Part shown: positions 41,453 to 49,637 of the stretch, one piece after another
Layout of the letters: the number at the start of each line of letters is the position of its first letter
Position numbering within the stretch: position 1 is the first letter of the stretch
NCBI RefSeq assembly: GCF_003339865.1
Contig: NZ_QPKV01000001.1
Coordinates: forward strand, 1-64,000
DNA from: Pedobacter chinensis
GTDB lineage: Bacteria; Bacteroidota; Bacteroidia; Sphingobacteriales; Sphingobacteriaceae
DNA length: 64,000 bases
Direction: 5' to 3'
Notes under the pieces: model-generated
The model's database searches: none
Told to the model about the DNA's origin: nothing
Seen by the model: only the letters and a program-made list of their open reading frames with translations
Translations under genes and position numbers: made by a program

Positions 41453-41487
41453 AAAAGGCTTGCTAAACAATTATTAGCAAGCCTTTT
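41453..41487 (-). terminator. Terminator of lysS
   Basis: A perfect 14-bp stem aaaaggcttgctaa/ttagcaagcctttt with a 7-nt loop, 60 bp after the lysS stop on its strand, ending in T's. Confidence 0.85.
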
Positions 41488-41546
41488 AAGTTTATGTTAT
41501 GTTTTTGTTAATAGCAAACTTAGCGTTTACTTTTTAAGATATTTGA

Positions 41547-43274
41547 CTATTTGTATGATAAAAACAAACCATCATCTGTTTTGGATACTTTCAAAATTCC
41601 TTTACCGGTCAAAGCTTTTAAAGTGGTATCCCATTTTTTATTACTCCAGTCAGTTAGTTTTGCTTTAACATCAGTTAAAAGAGCTTGTTCCCCTTCGTTA
41701 ACTAATGAGAATAATTCAGTTTCATCTGGAGTCAATTCTACTTTCTTTTTCTCCGGACGCATTTGCGGGAAGAATAACACTTCCTGAATGGTGCTTTGAT
41801 TGGTCATGAGCATCACAATTCTATCGATGCCAAATCCTAAACCTGAGGTTGGAGGCATTCCGTATTCCAAAGCACGAACAAAGTCATCATCCATGGCCAT
41901 AGCTTCGGCATCACCACGATCGGCAAGTTTTAACTGATCTTCGAAGCGTTCTTTCTGGTCAATCGGATCATTCAATTCTGAATAAGCATTTCCAATTTCT
42001 TTTCCATTAACAAATATTTCAAAACGCTCTACTAAACCTGCTGCTGAACGGTGTTTTTTAGCCAATGGAGTCATTTCCAACGGATAATCTGTAATGAATG
42101 TTGGTTGGATTAAGTTGGCCTCGACTTTTTCACTAAATATCTCATCAATTAATTTACCACGACCCATTGTAGAATCGATTTCTATACCTAAATCTTTACA
42201 GGTTTGTACAAGTTGATCTTCAGTCATTGCCGAAACATCAATTCCGGTATATTTTTGAATCGACTCGTACATCGTAAGTTTTTCGTATGGCCCCTCGAAA
42301 TTGATTTCGTTTTGACCAACTTTAACCACTGCAGAACCGTTCGTTGCGATAGCCACTTTTTCCAGGCATTCTTCAACCATGCCCATCATCCAGATATAAT
42401 CTTTGTAGGCCACATAAATTTCCATTGAGGTATATTCAGGGTTGTGCGTTCGGTCCATTCCTTCATTACGGAACATTTTACCGAATTCATAAACCCCGTC
42501 AAAACCTGCAACAATTAATCTTTTTAAATACAACTCATTTGCAATACGCAAATAAAGGGGCATATCTAAAGTATTGTGGTGTGTTGCAAAAGGCCGGGCT
42601 GCTGCGCCACCATGAATTGGCTGAAGAATTGGCGTTTCAACTTCCATCCAGCCTTGATTATCAAAATAATTTCGCATGGTATTAATTACCTTGCTACGTT
42701 TAATGAAAATCTGTTTATAATCAGGATTTACGGTTAAATCCACATAACGCATTCTGTAACGTAATTCAGGATCAGTAAAACCATCATAAATATTGCCATC
42801 ATCATCGCGTTTTACCACTGGCAGCGGACGTAATGATTTAGCTAAAACTGTTAAATCAGTAACGTGAACAGAAATTTCTCCCGTTTGAGTAGTAAAAACA
42901 TAACCTTTAACACCAATGTAATCACCAAGATCCAGCAATTTTTTAAAAACAGTATTGTATAAGGTTTTGTCTTCATCAGGACAAAGATCATCACGCTTTA
43001 AATACAACTGAACACGGCCTGTAGAATCTTGCAGTTCAGCGAATGAAGCGCTACCCATTATACGGCGTGTCATTAAACGTCCGGCAATGCTAATGGTTTT
43101 ATAGGCAGTTTTGTCTTTTTCGTAATTTGCATTTATATCTGCAGCATACGCATTGATTTCATATGATTCGGCAGGATAAGGCTCAATGCCCAACTTGCGT
43201 AATTGTTTTAGCGACTCACGTCGTAATATTTCTTGTTCTGATAATCCTATACTCATTTCGGGTATTTTTTGCAA
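41547..43274 (-). CDS. lysS: Lysyl-tRNA synthetase, class II
   Basis: 575 residues. OB-fold anticodon domain (60-150; SIAGRLMTRRIMGSASFAEL), class II core with motif 1 RSKVINTMRNYFDNQGWMEV, motif 2 FRNEGMDRTHNPEYTSMEIY and motif 3 GLGFGIDRIVMLMT. It is about 70 residues longer than E. coli LysS because of a C-terminal winged-helix-like extension (ELFSLVNEGEQALLTDVKAK), which is usual in Bacteroidota. Confidence 0.96.
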   Translation of the reverse strand: MQKIPEMSIGLSEQEILRRESLKQLRKLGIEPYPAESYEINAYAADINANYEKDKTAYKTISIAGRLMTRRIMGSASFAELQDSTGRVQLYLKRDDLCPDEDKTLYNTVFKKLLDLGDYIGVKGYVFTTQTGEISVHVTDLTVLAKSLRPLPVVKRDDDGNIYDGFTDPELRYRMRYVDLTVNPDYKQIFIKRSKVINTMRNYFDNQGWMEVETPILQPIHGGAAARPFATHHNTLDMPLYLRIANELYLKRLIVAGFDGVYEFGKMFRNEGMDRTHNPEYTSMEIYVAYKDYIWMMGMVEECLEKVAIATNGSAVVKVGQNEINFEGPYEKLTMYESIQKYTGIDVSAMTEDQLVQTCKDLGIEIDSTMGRGKLIDEIFSEKVEANLIQPTFITDYPLEMTPLAKKHRSAAGLVERFEIFVNGKEIGNAYSELNDPIDQKERFEDQLKLADRGDAEAMAMDDDFVRALEYGMPPTSGLGFGIDRIVMLMTNQSTIQEVLFFPQMRPEKKKVELTPDETELFSLVNEGEQALLTDVKAKLTDWSNKKWDTTLKALTGKGILKVSKTDDGLFLSYK

Positions 43275-43668
43275 AAGTATGAATTTTGCAAGTTCTTCGT
43301 TTTTATTTAACTAACTGTATTTTTCGTCAAAAAAAAGGCGCTTTTAGGGCAAAAATGAATTTATAACTAAAGCAAATTCACTATTCTACACCATTTGTTT
43401 GCCTGTTTAAAACAGAAAGTCACAAAGATACGAAAGGTATTGTAATTACTAAATGGTTTGTTGGATATAACATCATTATTAGAAGAACAAATCTGAAAGC
43501 TATATGATATCTTAATTGGCCTTAAGAAATACCAGTCATCAGGATTAAAAGATGCACCTGACGTTCCAATGTTTGAGAATATAAAATGATGAAGGTCACT
43601 TTTTCAAGTAATCACCATCTTCTGAAACCGTTGTCATATTGATAAGTTTGCTGAAAGTTCAAAAAATC
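43275..43668. other. Gap between lysS and the respiration locus
   Basis: AT-rich DNA that must hold both divergent promoters. No gene, RNA or clear Crp/Fnr site was recognised. Confidence 0.4.
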
Positions 43669-45447
43669 ATGCAACATACTTTTCACATTCCGGTTTTAGG
43701 TTTAGGTTACTCTATTGATACGCCCTTAAAAGTTGCCCGTTATGGCATTTCTTCTACATTATCTATTGTAGATGATGAATTGATTGAGCGTATGCGGGCA
43801 TATCATGAAGAACAAAATGGCATCAATCATCAGCCCATCCCCAAATCAGAAACTGATTACAGAGCTAAACGAATCACAGCTTACCTCAATTTTTTGGATC
43901 AAATGATCAGGAATCAATTTGAGAAATTGAAGCAATCTGCATTTGAGCCTGGAAGTGAAATATGTAAGTACTTCGAACTTCTGCCAGAATCATCACCGTT
44001 AAAGCATGGCTATGAGCTGATGATGGATTATCCTGAAGGAGAAAGTAAATCAATCTTCCAAAATGTATTACGTAGCGCAATGAAAATTGGTGCTGCAGAT
44101 GTGAACATCATGTCGAAGGTTGATAAGATGAATTTTATCAATGGAGAATATACTGGTGATGAAAATACCGATGCCTTAGCTGCATTCAGAGGATTTGCAA
44201 ACAGCACCCTGAAAGCAGCGGTAATTCTATCTGCCGGGATGAACCCGAGACTATACAGTTATGTAGAGGGGTTTAAGGATTTTCTCCCGGATGATCGGGG
44301 TCACTTCAACAAAAGAATTATTTTGAAAGTAAGCGATTTCCGTTCGGCATTTATACAGGCAAAGTTTCTGGCTAAAAAAGGAATTTGGGTTTCAGAATTC
44401 AGGATAGAATCGGGCCTGAATTGTGGCGGACATGCATTTGCGACCGAAGGTTATCTTTTAGGACCAATTTTAGAGGAATTTAAGACTAAAAAAGCAGAAA
44501 TGCTTAGTGAATTATTTTCTTCTTATCAGCTGGCGCTGCAACAAAAAGGCATTGAACTTAATCAAAAACCAGGGCAGCGAATAAGCGTACAAGGTGGAAT
44601 TGGCACAGCTGAAGAACAAAGTTTTTTGCTTAAACATTATCAGTTAAGTACAACAGGATGGGGGAGCCCGTTTTTGCTCGTACCTGAAGTAACAAATGTT
44701 GATCATGAAACGCTGAACAATTTAATGAAAGCAAAAGAAGATGATTTTTATCTGAGCGAATCTTCCCCGCTTGGCGTCAGGTTTAATAATTTTAAAAATT
44801 CTTCTTCAGATATTCAACGAATTGAACGCATTAGAAAAGGCAGACCCGGAAGTCCGTGCACTAAAAAGTACTTGTGCAATAATACAGAATTTACTCAGGA
44901 GCCGATATGCACGGCATCAAGAGAGTATCAGCACCTTAAAATAAATCAACTGCAATCTTCCCGTCTATCGGCAGAAAAATATGAGATTGAATTTAACAAG
45001 GTAACCGAAAAAGTTTGCCTGTGTGAAGGCTTATGTGCATCTGCCTATCTAAAATATGAAATCATCAAGCCGAAAGAAAATAAGGCTGTATCGATTTGCC
45101 CAGGGCCAAATTTGGCATACTTTAATGGATCTTATTCATTTGAAGACATGGTTGGCCATATTTACGGAAAAGTAAATCTGCTTGCGAACAACGCAAGACC
45201 GCATGTGTTTATTAAAGAACTTAACTTATATATAGATTACCTTCAGGCAGAGATAAAAGATCAGTTTGCCAATTTGAATGATAAAAAGAAAAAGCAGCTT
45301 AATAACTTTAAAGCTCAATTAAACGATGGTATTCAATATTATAAAAATCTTTTTGGCCAAACCGCAGGTTTTAAATTCTCTAATGTGAAAGAATGTTACC
45401 ACTTGCTGGAAATTTCTCAGCTTAAACTAGATCAACTAAGTATTTGA
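43669..45447 (+). CDS. Uncharacterised Cys-rich barrel-like protein of the oxidase locus
   Basis: 592 residues from the ATG at 43669; an upstream in-frame TTG at 43639 is less likely. Residues 1-380 look like an FMN/TIM-barrel of the 2-nitropropane dioxygenase type: an HIPVLGLGYSIDTPLKVARY start, glycine-rich LNCGGHAFATEGYLLGPI, RISVQGGIGTAEEQ, and a VPEVTNVDHETLNNLM end. The second part carries Cys397, 403, 414 and Cys450, 452, 456, 477 (VCLCEGLCASAYLKYE, SICPGPNLAYFNG), enough for one or two iron-sulfur or zinc sites. No family is recognised. It lies 51 bp before the FixL-like kinase and probably belongs to the same unit. Confidence 0.65.
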   Translation: MQHTFHIPVLGLGYSIDTPLKVARYGISSTLSIVDDELIERMRAYHEEQNGINHQPIPKSETDYRAKRITAYLNFLDQMIRNQFEKLKQSAFEPGSEICKYFELLPESSPLKHGYELMMDYPEGESKSIFQNVLRSAMKIGAADVNIMSKVDKMNFINGEYTGDENTDALAAFRGFANSTLKAAVILSAGMNPRLYSYVEGFKDFLPDDRGHFNKRIILKVSDFRSAFIQAKFLAKKGIWVSEFRIESGLNCGGHAFATEGYLLGPILEEFKTKKAEMLSELFSSYQLALQQKGIELNQKPGQRISVQGGIGTAEEQSFLLKHYQLSTTGWGSPFLLVPEVTNVDHETLNNLMKAKEDDFYLSESSPLGVRFNNFKNSSSDIQRIERIRKGRPGSPCTKKYLCNNTEFTQEPICTASREYQHLKINQLQSSRLSAEKYEIEFNKVTEKVCLCEGLCASAYLKYEIIKPKENKAVSICPGPNLAYFNGSYSFEDMVGHIYGKVNLLANNARPHVFIKELNLYIDYLQAEIKDQFANLNDKKKKQLNNFKAQLNDGIQYYKNLFGQTAGFKFSNVKECYHLLEISQLKLDQLSI

Positions 45448-45498
45448 GCATAAAATAACAGATAGTAATTTTATATTCACCTCCATAAATAAAGAGGC

Positions 45499-46698
45499 AT
45501 GAAATTCATTGACAGGTCAAAATTTTTAGATGCGATTATTGAAAATGCCATTGATGGCATTATTACCATAGATGATAGAGGGATTATTGAACATCTTAAT
45601 CCTGCAGCACTGGAACTTTTTGGTTATTCAAGAGAAGAGTTAGTAGGTAAAAATGTATCAGTTTTAATGCCTCAGCCAGATAAAGCAAGGCACGATAGCT
45701 ATATCCAAAACTATCATAACACAGGGATAAAACACATTATTGGCATTGGCAGGGAAGTTCGGGGACAACGTAAGGATGGTTCTGTATTTCCTTTCCGGTT
45801 AGGGGTTAGTGAAGTTAAATTTAGCGACAGGAAAATTTACACTGGTTTTGTTCACGATTTAAGTAAAGAGAAGGCAAACGAAGAGCAGATCAAGTCTTAT
45901 ACCGAAAAACTAGAGGTAAAAATTAAAGAGCGAACCCGCGATCTGGTTAAACTGGTATCTGAACTGGAAACAGCCAAAGAGAATATGCAGGCGCTATTTC
46001 AAAAAGAAAAGGAGCTTAACCAGTTAAAAACCAGGTTTGTTTCCATGGCATCGCACGAATTCAGAACTCCTTTAAGTGCCATTCAGTTATCGGCATCTTT
46101 AATTGATAAATACACATTGAAACATGATGTATCGAATGTTGAAAAACATACCTCAAAAATTAAGAATTCCATTAATAATTTAACCACCATTCTGAATGAT
46201 TTTCTGTCGCTGGAAAAACTGGAGGCAGGCAAGGTGGAAGCATCAGCCAATTGGTTTAATATCATCAGTTTTGCTGAGGAAATTACAGAAGAAATGCAGT
46301 TGATGACCAAGGAAAACCAGCACATTATTTATGAACATACAGGTATTACTGCTGATGTTTACCTTGATCCTAACCTACTCAGAAATTGCATCATTAACTT
46401 AATCTCAAACGCCGTAAAGTATTCGGGTGCCGATACTTTAATTCAGTTTAACACACGGCTTATGGATAATCAATTAATACTGGAAGTAAAGGATAATGGA
46501 ATTGGAATTCCGCAAACTGACCAGAAAAATCTTTTTGAGCCTTTTTTCAGGGCGCATAATACGGGAGATATTCCAGGAACAGGATTAGGCCTGAATATCG
46601 TTAACCGTTACGTGAACTTAATGGGTGGAACTGTTAATTGCGTAAGCGAACAGAACAATGGCACAACATTCACCCTTAGCTTTAATCAACCCGCTTAA
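45499..46698 (+). CDS. FixL-like haem-PAS sensor histidine kinase
   Basis: 399 residues, no membrane segment, cytoplasmic. PAS domain 10-120: NAIDGIITIDDRGIIEHLNP, then RHDSYIQNYHNTGIKHIIGI and GREVRGQRKDGSVFPFRLGV. His65 matches the haem-ligand His of FixL, and Arg85 the Arg that contacts oxygen; their 20-residue spacing equals that of rhizobial FixL. A coiled coil (125-178) precedes the kinase core: H-box SHEFRTPLSAIQ (His186), N-box NLISNAVKYS, DNGIGIP and GTGLGLNIV. It is expected to signal low oxygen to the receiver protein 11 bp downstream. Confidence 0.9.
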   Translation: MKFIDRSKFLDAIIENAIDGIITIDDRGIIEHLNPAALELFGYSREELVGKNVSVLMPQPDKARHDSYIQNYHNTGIKHIIGIGREVRGQRKDGSVFPFRLGVSEVKFSDRKIYTGFVHDLSKEKANEEQIKSYTEKLEVKIKERTRDLVKLVSELETAKENMQALFQKEKELNQLKTRFVSMASHEFRTPLSAIQLSASLIDKYTLKHDVSNVEKHTSKIKNSINNLTTILNDFLSLEKLEAGKVEASANWFNIISFAEEITEEMQLMTKENQHIIYEHTGITADVYLDPNLLRNCIINLISNAVKYSGADTLIQFNTRLMDNQLILEVKDNGIGIPQTDQKNLFEPFFRAHNTGDIPGTGLGLNIVNRYVNLMGGTVNCVSEQNNGTTFTLSFNQPA

Positions 46699-46709
46699 AT
46701 TACAATCCC

Positions 46710-47741
46710 ATGGACAGAAAAGTTTTAATTATAGAAGATAACGACGATATACGTGAAGGTACAGCCGAAGTTCTTGAGCTGGCCGGATACCATCCTATAA
46801 CTGCTAAACATGGAAAAGTTGGTGTAGAAATGGCACTGCAACATGATCCCGATATTATACTTTGCGATATCATGATGCCCGAGCTGGATGGTTATGGTGT
46901 ACTTTATCTGTTAAGCAAAAACCCAAAAACGGCTAATATACCGTTCATTTTCATCACTGCTAAAACTGAAAGGGCAGATATGAGAAAGGGAATGGAAATG
47001 GGTGCTGATGATTACCTGACCAAGCCTTTTGATGATATTGAATTATTTAAAGCGATAGAGAGTCGATTCAAAAAGAAACAACAATCTGTTGCTATTGGTG
47101 CAAATGCAGGCAGCGTTCAGGTAGTATTGGAAGAACTAAGAAAAAAAGGGAAATCCAGGTCGGTATCGGGCAAGCAGGTGGTTTATGTTGAAGGCGATGA
47201 GCCCACACACCTTTATTATCTGGTAAAAGGACAAGTAAAAACTTATAAACGTTTTAAGGATGGGAGAGAGCTCTCTTCGGCACTTTATCATGATGGTGAT
47301 TTTTTTGGATTTGAAAGCCTTTGCAACGGAGAGTTATATGCAGATAATGCAGCTACATTGATCGATTCTGAAATTATCCAGATTTTAAAGGCAGATTTTA
47401 TGGAGTATTTGCTTAGCTATCAGGCTGTTTCCAAAATGTTTATCGGATTACTTTCAGGAAGTGCAAGAGATAAAGGTAAACAGATGTTGCAGCTGGCTTA
47501 CTCATCGGTAAGAAAACGTGTAGCAAATGCCATATTGCAGGTTGCCGATAAATTTGGGCAAAGTGCTGATGATAGCTGTACAATTAAGATCTCCAGAGAT
47601 GACCTTGCCGCTCTGGTAGGTACAGCAAGTGAAACTGTAAGCCGGATGCTTGCCGATTTTAAAGAAGAAAAACTGATCGATAAAACGGGCAATGCGATCA
47701 ATATCTTATCCATAGAAAAGCTTCGAAATATCAAACAATAA
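46710..47741 (+). CDS. Receiver domain fused to Crp/Fnr-type regulator (FixJ+FixK in one protein)
   Basis: 343 residues. Receiver at 1-122 with phospho-acceptor Asp53 (LCDIMMPELDG), Thr83 and Lys105 (LTKPFDD). A cyclic-nucleotide-type effector barrel follows (about 145-240: QVVYVEGDEPTHLYYLVKGQ, HDGDFFGFESL). A Crp-type HTH ends the protein (about 296-320: RDDLAALVGTASETVSRMLA). No Fe-S cysteine set of FNR is present, so oxygen sensing is by the kinase. It lies 11 bp after the kinase. It most likely activates the hemN/cco genes that follow. Confidence 0.92.
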   Translation: MDRKVLIIEDNDDIREGTAEVLELAGYHPITAKHGKVGVEMALQHDPDIILCDIMMPELDGYGVLYLLSKNPKTANIPFIFITAKTERADMRKGMEMGADDYLTKPFDDIELFKAIESRFKKKQQSVAIGANAGSVQVVLEELRKKGKSRSVSGKQVVYVEGDEPTHLYYLVKGQVKTYKRFKDGRELSSALYHDGDFFGFESLCNGELYADNAATLIDSEIIQILKADFMEYLLSYQAVSKMFIGLLSGSARDKGKQMLQLAYSSVRKRVANAILQVADKFGQSADDSCTIKISRDDLAALVGTASETVSRMLADFKEEKLIDKTGNAINILSIEKLRNIKQ

Positions 47742-47765
47742 TATTTTTAAGGGCAGAAATCGATA

Positions 47766-47835
47766 AAATGTGATCATGATCATTTTTTAGTCTAAGCAAC
47801 CTCACGCACATACTGCCTGTCACGCTATAGCTTTG
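47766..47835 (+). promoter_or_regulatory. Crp/Fnr-type site and promoter before the hemN unit
   Basis: The perfect palindrome tgatcatgatca (47771-47782) within TGTGATCATGATCATT fits a Crp/Fnr-type site. A TAGCTTTG -7 box lies at 47828-47835, so the palindrome centre is about 61-65 bp upstream of the likely transcription start, a typical activator position. Confidence 0.65.
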
Positions 47836-47853
47836 TGTACATAAAAATTGTGT

Positions 47854-48282
47854 ATGAAAGCGATAGCGTATAACATTAAACCCGATGAAAAGGAATGGTT
47901 GGTACTCGCCAACTATAAAAAGCATGATATTACCATAATAGCCAACAGTTTAACAACTCATACGCTTTCGTTTGCTAATGGAAAAGAAGCATTATTGGTA
48001 TTCAATAATGATGCTTTAACCGCAGAAATGATAGCAGAATTAAAATCGTTGGGTGTAAAGTACATTGCTACCTCATCTTTTGAAACAGATCATCTTGATT
48101 TAAAAGCCGCAGGTATGGCGGGCATGAAAATCGCAAATGTTCCCTTAACCAATGCGGTTCAGGATCCCAAAGGGAGAATGGAACAAGTGATCAAAAATCT
48201 CGATCAATGGGCTGCAGGTAAATGCGTGGGCAAGGCCTGTTGCTGTCAAAATAATTGTGGTGTTACTAAATCTTTAAAATAG
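47854..48282 (+). CDS. Small D-2-hydroxyacid-dehydrogenase-N-terminal-like protein with Cys-rich tail
   Basis: 142 residues from the ATG at 47854; a TTG two codons earlier is less likely. It resembles the N-terminal catalytic part of D-lactate-dehydrogenase-type enzymes (MKAIAYNIKPDEKEWLV, GVKYIATSSFETDHLDLKAA, KIANVPLTNAVQDP) but lacks the NAD-binding domain. It ends with KCVGKACCCQNNCG: five cysteines within 12 residues, a likely metal site. It is the first gene after the Crp/Fnr-type palindrome, overlapping hemN by 1 bp. A metal-carrier or redox role near haem synthesis is inference. Confidence 0.75.
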   Translation: MKAIAYNIKPDEKEWLVLANYKKHDITIIANSLTTHTLSFANGKEALLVFNNDALTAEMIAELKSLGVKYIATSSFETDHLDLKAAGMAGMKIANVPLTNAVQDPKGRMEQVIKNLDQWAAGKCVGKACCCQNNCGVTKSLK

Positions 48283-49625
48283 TGGAAACATCATTGCTCA
48301 AAAAATATAATGTTGCAGCGCCGAGGTACACTAGTTATCCCACGGTTCCATATTGGGACACCGCAAAATTCACATCAACAAATTGGTTAAGTGTGGTAAA
48401 AGAAACCCACTCTTTATTTGCTGATGAAGGGATAAGCTTATATATCCATCTTCCTTTTTGCGAAAGCCTTTGCACTTATTGTGGCTGTAATACCCGGATC
48501 ACAAAAAATCACGATGTTGAAGAACCTTATATCACAGCTTTATTGAAGGAATGGGCCATGTACTGTAATGTTCTAGGCACTAAACCTAAAATAAAAGAAT
48601 TACATCTGGGTGGTGGAACACCAACTTTTTTCAGTGCTGAAAATCTGGGATGGATGATCGATAAAATTCTAAAAAATGCCGAACTTTCTGCAAGTTCACA
48701 ACTTTCATTTGAGGCACATCCTGCAAATACCACATCCGAACATTTAAGCGTACTCTATTCTCGAGGTTTTCGCAGGTTAAGTTTGGGGATACAGGATTTT
48801 GATCCAAAGGTACAATTGATGATCAATCGATTTCAAACACCAGAACAAGTTTTGAAGGTTAGCGATGAAGCACGTACAATTGGCTATGATTCTATTAATT
48901 TCGATTTGATTTATGGTTTACCTGCTCAAACATTACAGGGTTTAACTGAAACCATAAATGAAGTCATCCGCCAAAGGCCAGATCGGATAGCTTTTTACAG
49001 TTATGCTCATGTACCCTGGCTAAAACCAGGTCAACGCCATTTTACTGAAAAGGATTTGCCTGTGGGCGATGCGAAATTCGCACTTTATCAAAAAGGTAAG
49101 GAAATGCTGATTGATGCAGGCTACCAGGATGTTGGAATGGATCATTTTGCACTAATGAGCGATTCTTTATTCCAGGCGAGCGAATCGAAAAAATTACATC
49201 GAAATTTTATGGGCTATACCGATCAGCATACGCATTTGCTTATTGGTTTAGGTGTTTCATCCATTAGTGATGGTTGGAAAGCTTTTGCACAAAACCCAAA
49301 AACAGTTGAAGCTTATCTTCAGAAAATAGCAGAAGGTGTTCTTCCTGTTGAAAAAGGACATATCCTGACAGATGAAGACTTAGCAAGCAGGCAACATATT
49401 CTAAATATGATGTGCAGAGAAAAAACTGTTTTTGATACCGAAATTCCGGAAAATATCAAGGAAAGATTATGGCCTCTTTTGGAAGATGAGCTCATCCGTT
49501 TTGATCAGCATTCCATTGAGTTGACCAGATTGGGCAAATCATTTATCAGAAATGTTTGCATGGCCTTTGATGATCGATTATGGTTGAAAAAAGCCGAAAC
49601 ACAACTGTTCAGTTCATCAATTTAA
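48282..49625 (+). CDS. hemN: Oxygen-independent coproporphyrinogen III oxidase
   Basis: 447 residues from a GTG overlapping the previous stop. Radical-SAM motif C60-x3-C64-x2-C67 (CESLCTYCGCNT) with the fourth HemN cysteine at 69. KELHLGGGTPTFF, RLSLGIQDFDPKVQ and FDLIYGLPAQT are HemN hallmarks. It supplies haem without oxygen, matching the microaerobic oxidase. Confidence 0.96.
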   Translation: METSLLKKYNVAAPRYTSYPTVPYWDTAKFTSTNWLSVVKETHSLFADEGISLYIHLPFCESLCTYCGCNTRITKNHDVEEPYITALLKEWAMYCNVLGTKPKIKELHLGGGTPTFFSAENLGWMIDKILKNAELSASSQLSFEAHPANTTSEHLSVLYSRGFRRLSLGIQDFDPKVQLMINRFQTPEQVLKVSDEARTIGYDSINFDLIYGLPAQTLQGLTETINEVIRQRPDRIAFYSYAHVPWLKPGQRHFTEKDLPVGDAKFALYQKGKEMLIDAGYQDVGMDHFALMSDSLFQASESKKLHRNFMGYTDQHTHLLIGLGVSSISDGWKAFAQNPKTVEAYLQKIAEGVLPVEKGHILTDEDLASRQHILNMMCREKTVFDTEIPENIKERLWPLLEDELIRFDQHSIELTRLGKSFIRNVCMAFDDRLWLKKAETQLFSSSI

Positions 49626-49637
49626 ATACAAAAGAAT

